Source: JAWXUU01 sp044426045 (lineage in GTDB: Bacteria; Bacillota; Clostridia; Christensenellales; CAMQZB01). From it: a stretch of DNA of 64,000 nucleotides. A model generated the notes under the pieces. It did not search any database, was not told the origin of the DNA, and was given only the letters and a program-made list of their open reading frames with translations. The stretch covers positions 138,940 through 202,939 of the forward strand of contig JAWXUX010000002.1 of NCBI GenBank assembly GCA_044426045.1. The letters run 5' to 3'. Within the stretch, counting starts at the first letter, position 1. Each line of letters starts with the position of its first letter. A program made the translations under genes and the position numbers. Shown one piece after another: positions 61,511 through 64,000 of the stretch.

Positions 61511-61526
61511 CTTAAGCGAAGCGTTA

Positions 61527-64000
61527 TTATTTTTTCTTTTTGTAGATTACAAAGCCTACTGCACCAAGGGCGATTACTCCCAAGATAATCCACACTGCGT
61601 AGCCGCCGTTTGTGGTTGGATTGGTATCTACTGTTGGGGCAACTGTTGCAGTTGGGGTTTCGGTTGGGGTTGGAGCTGGGGTTGCTTCTGGAGCTTCAGC
61701 TTCTTCTTCCACGCTTGAAACTGTCGCCGTTTCGGTTGTTGCTCTTTTATATTTATCGGTAGCCACGATTTCGTGCTCGCCGTTGCCATATTCAGATAGG
61801 TCGATAATCATAGTGCTGTCGGTGATTTCAACTTCTTCGCCATTGATTGTGATTGAAAGGAGGTTTTTATCATAAATCGTTACAATTTCGCCATCAAGTG
61901 CGATTGTTGGAGCTGAAATATCCAACGAAATACCTGAACTGCTAGAAGATGTTGTTGGAACAACCACTTCGCTCAACATAATACAACTGTTATCGGTATC
62001 AAAGCTGACTTCATATCCGCTGTCGTCAGAGAAGAAATATTCCACATCAGCTTCAGTTGCAGTGCCAGTTAATTGACCCATAGTATCTTGCATAGTCACA
62101 CCGATTGAAGGAGCGATTGGGTTTTCTGAATCTGTATCGTCAACCGAAAGAGTTTGAACCGCGATTGTTCGGTCTGCTGAAAGATATACGTTGTTTGCTG
62201 CACTTGCAGTGAAAACATCGCCTGACCATGTTCCAACACTGTTGCCAGAAATCACAACCGTGCCCGAAACGAAGAACCCACCACCGTTATAAACACCGCC
62301 ACCGCGTGCTGTTGTGCTGTTACCAGAAATTTTACCGCCATTCATTGTCAATGATGTGCCAACGTTATAAACACCGCCACCATTTTCTGTTGCTGTGTTA
62401 CCAGAAATTTCATCGCCATTCATTTCCAATGTGCCATCGTTATAAACACCGCCACCATTTTCTGCCGAGTTGCCTGAAATCGTGTTTCCTGAAAGCGTTG
62501 CTGTTTCTGTTGCTGTTGCTGTTGCGTCAATATAAACACCGCCGCCATAGGTTGTTGCTGTGTTACCAGAAATCGTGTTGCCTGAAAGCGTTGCTGTTTC
62601 TGTTGCTGTTGCTGTTGCGTCAATATAAACACCGCCACCATTTTCTGCCGAGTTGCCTGAAATCGTGTTGCCTGAAAGCTTTGCTGTTTCTGTTGAGGCA
62701 ATATAAACACCACCGCCATTTTCTGCCGAGTTGTTTGAAATCGTGCTGTTTTTGATAGTGACATTAGTCGCATTCTGAATATAAACACCACCGCCATCGG
62801 TTGTTGAACCGTTTCCTGAAATCGTTGCGTTTTCAATATATACGCTTGTTTCATTATATGCACAAACACCACTACTGCTGTTGCCGGCGATTGTTGTGCC
62901 ATACATATTTAATGTGCCACTCTCAACATAAACGCCGTTTGTTCCACCGGTGATAAGACCACCTGTGATTGCTGTGCCAGCATAGGTGTCACCAAGTTCA
63001 TATGAATAGTCTGCACCAACTCCTGTTCCATAACCAATCGTTGCACCGTTGCCATAAAGATTAAGCGTTGAGTTAAACGTTGAGCCATTTACAATCCTGA
63101 TGACAGCAGCCGACTTTCCATCACTCACAGCAATCACATTCCCAGCAAGAGCAAGATTGACCACCTCACCACTAATCTTGATTGAAGCCCACAGTTTAAT
63201 ATCTTCTGCAATATAATAATTGCCATCAGATAGTGTACTAAAGTAGATACTATCTGAGCTATTTGTTGATTCCACTCCATCAACATAAATTTCTCCACTT
63301 CCACCATCCGTGATAGCTTTCCACTTGGCAAGAAGGGATTCGATGTGTTCTTTTGAAATTGTTATATCACCAACTGTAATATCATCAGCTGGTGCAGTTG
63401 TGTATGATACTTCACCATATGTATAAACTGCAGAGCCGTCGCCAAGAATTGCGACTTCACCACCGTAGCCGTCAACCAAAGTTGCCACAGGAAACACCGC
63501 AAACGCGTCACCCACATTTGTGCCAGCTGCTGATACCCAAGAAGAGAGGTTATTTGCGCCATTATCTGCATCCACATACGCATTGAGGGCTGAAAGGAGG
63601 GTTTTGCATTCATCTTCATCTGAATCAGAATATTTGCTATCATCTGCCCATGTCAATACGCCACTATCTGCGAAAATTGCGTTGTATTGCGTTGTGCCGT
63701 TGGAGTTTTCACCGATAAGAATTACACTACCTGCCGTAACTGGATTATTACTATCAGCATTGCCAGTCACCGATATGCCACTAAACGCATAGCAGTTTGA
63801 TACTGTGCCATTGTTAGACCCAACAACACCGCCGACGTTTGAGTCGCCTGTGACATTCCCTGTGTTGTAGCAGTTTGATACCGAGCCAAAGTTATACCCA
63901 GCAACACCGCCGATTCCCACAGTTGAGCCTGTGACAGTGCCTGTGTTGTAGCAGTTTGATACTGTGCCACTGTTAGGCCCAACAACACCGCCGACGTAGG
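61527..64000 (-). CDS. Large beta-helix surface protein with GLUG repeats (start beyond right edge)
   Basis: Frame is open to the edge (first full codon at 63998), so the N-terminus is missing; ~823 codons are visible. From the edge: GLUG-type repeats (VGGVVGxNxGTVSNCYNTG, three visible), a spacer domain, then a parallel beta-helix with repeats like NTISGNSAENGGGVYID, an Ig-like segment, a Pro/Thr linker, then NPTTN, a membrane helix and KKKK. The NPTTN-helix-basic tail resembles a class-B sortase signal. Likely adhesin or polysaccharide-binding surface protein. Confidence 0.85.
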   Translation of the reverse strand, partial: YVGGVVGPNSGTVSNCYNTGTVTGSTVGIGGVAGYNFGSVSNCYNTGNVTGDSNVGGVVGSNNGTVSNCYAFSGISVTGNADSNNPVTAGSVILIGENSNGTTQYNAIFADSGVLTWADDSKYSDSDEDECKTLLSALNAYVDADNGANNLSSWVSAAGTNVGDAFAVFPVATLVDGYGGEVAILGDGSAVYTYGEVSYTTAPADDITVGDITISKEHIESLLAKWKAITDGGSGEIYVDGVESTNSSDSIYFSTLSDGNYYIAEDIKLWASIKISGEVVNLALAGNVIAVSDGKSAAVIRIVNGSTFNSTLNLYGNGATIGYGTGVGADYSYELGDTYAGTAITGGLITGGTNGVYVESGTLNMYGTTIAGNSSSGVCAYNETSVYIENATISGNGSTTDGGGVYIQNATNVTIKNSTISNNSAENGGGVYIASTETAKLSGNTISGNSAENGGGVYIDATATATETATLSGNTISGNTATTYGGGVYIDATATATETATLSGNTISGNSAENGGGVYNDGTLEMNGDEISGNTATENGGGVYNVGTSLTMNGGKISGNSTTARGGGVYNGGGFFVSGTVVISGNSVGTWSGDVFTASAANNVYLSADRTIAVQTLSVDDTDSENPIAPSIGVTMQDTMGQLTGTATEADVEYFFSDDSGYEVSFDTDNSCIMLSEVVVPTTSSSSSGISLDISAPTIALDGEIVTIYDKNLLSITINGEEVEITDSTMIIDLSEYGNGEHEIVATDKYKRATTETATVSSVEEEAEAPEATPAPTPTETPTATVAPTVDTNPTTNGGYAVWIILGVIALGAVGFVIYKKKK
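62455..62720 (-). repeat. In-frame tandem repeats in the beta-helix gene
   Basis: Near-identical ~100-bp units, each with GTTGCCTGAAATCGTGTT (plus strand), and (GTTGCT)n hexamers encoding Ala-Thr runs. Recombination between units would change the number of helix coils without shifting frame. Confidence 0.8.

Noticed and set aside
62228..62755. 175-codon plus-strand ORF opposite the beta-helix gene
   Set aside because: Cys/His/Leu-rich composition mirrors the tandem repeats on the other strand; shadow frame.

Overview
This is a low-GC Firmicutes chromosome segment, most likely from an anaerobic gut-type member of the Clostridia. The lineage call rests on a SCIFF (six-cysteine) ranthipeptide precursor with its radical-SAM maturase, a TIGR04086-family membrane protein beside them, Firmicutes gene order in the rimP-nusA-ylxR-ylxQ-infB and gmk-rpoZ-coaBC-priA-def-fmt-rsmB-rlmN-rsgA-rpe-thiN blocks, paired 2-hydroxyacyl-CoA dehydratase activase proteins, and strong sigma-A promoters with AGGAGG-type ribosome sites. 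I cannot name genus or species.

Layout. 1-4.5 kb (minus): end of secDF, the SCIFF operon, a small membrane protein and a Nudix hydrolase. 4.7-5.8 kb (plus): a PTS EIIC-like transporter. 6-28 kb (minus): two long housekeeping blocks. One holds thiN, rpe, rsgA, rlmN, rsmB, fmt, def, priA, coaBC, rpoZ and gmk. The other holds efp, a peptidase, an Nfo-like protein, ribF, truB, nrnA, rbfA, infB, ylxQ, ylxR, nusA and rimP. 28.4-29.7 kb (plus): a TetR regulator with a perfect palindromic operator, and uridine kinase. About 30.1 kb: a 6S RNA gene. 30-44.5 kb: mixed metabolism (trxB, nagA, leuA, guaB, dinB) and an apbE / NusG-domain-II / Gx-transporter set that points to extracytosolic flavin redox chemistry. 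44.5-52 kb: a two-component system, a lactonase plus dehydrogenase pair, and a VTC-domain / DUF4956 / Cthe_2159-like lipoprotein operon. 52-61 kb (minus): a DEAD-box helicase with a structured leader, a split activase pair, a Sel1-repeat protein and a DUF975 protein. 61.5-64 kb (minus): the C-terminal part of a large beta-helix surface protein that runs off the right edge.

The most unusual signal is a family of six ~200-bp imperfect palindromes (29.8, 34.2, 38.7, 40.4, 52.2 and 61.0 kb). Each is bounded by tandem heptamers GTGAAAG on the left and CTTTCAC or TTTTCAC on the right, with an inner inverted repeat GTGTGGTA / TACCACAC and, in five copies, an apical stem that shows compensatory changes. 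Four of the five convergent gene junctions in the window carry a copy. One copy has had its interior replaced by other GC-rich repeats. They look like MITE- or REP-type elements, possibly exapted as bidirectional 3'-end structures.

Regulation read from sequence includes a terminator between the SCIFF precursor and its maturase; an attenuator-like hairpin just upstream of the helicase ribosome site; and an 11-bp-spaced direct repeat (WTTAAG) shared by the two-component system promoter and the VTC operon promoter, which suggests one regulon.
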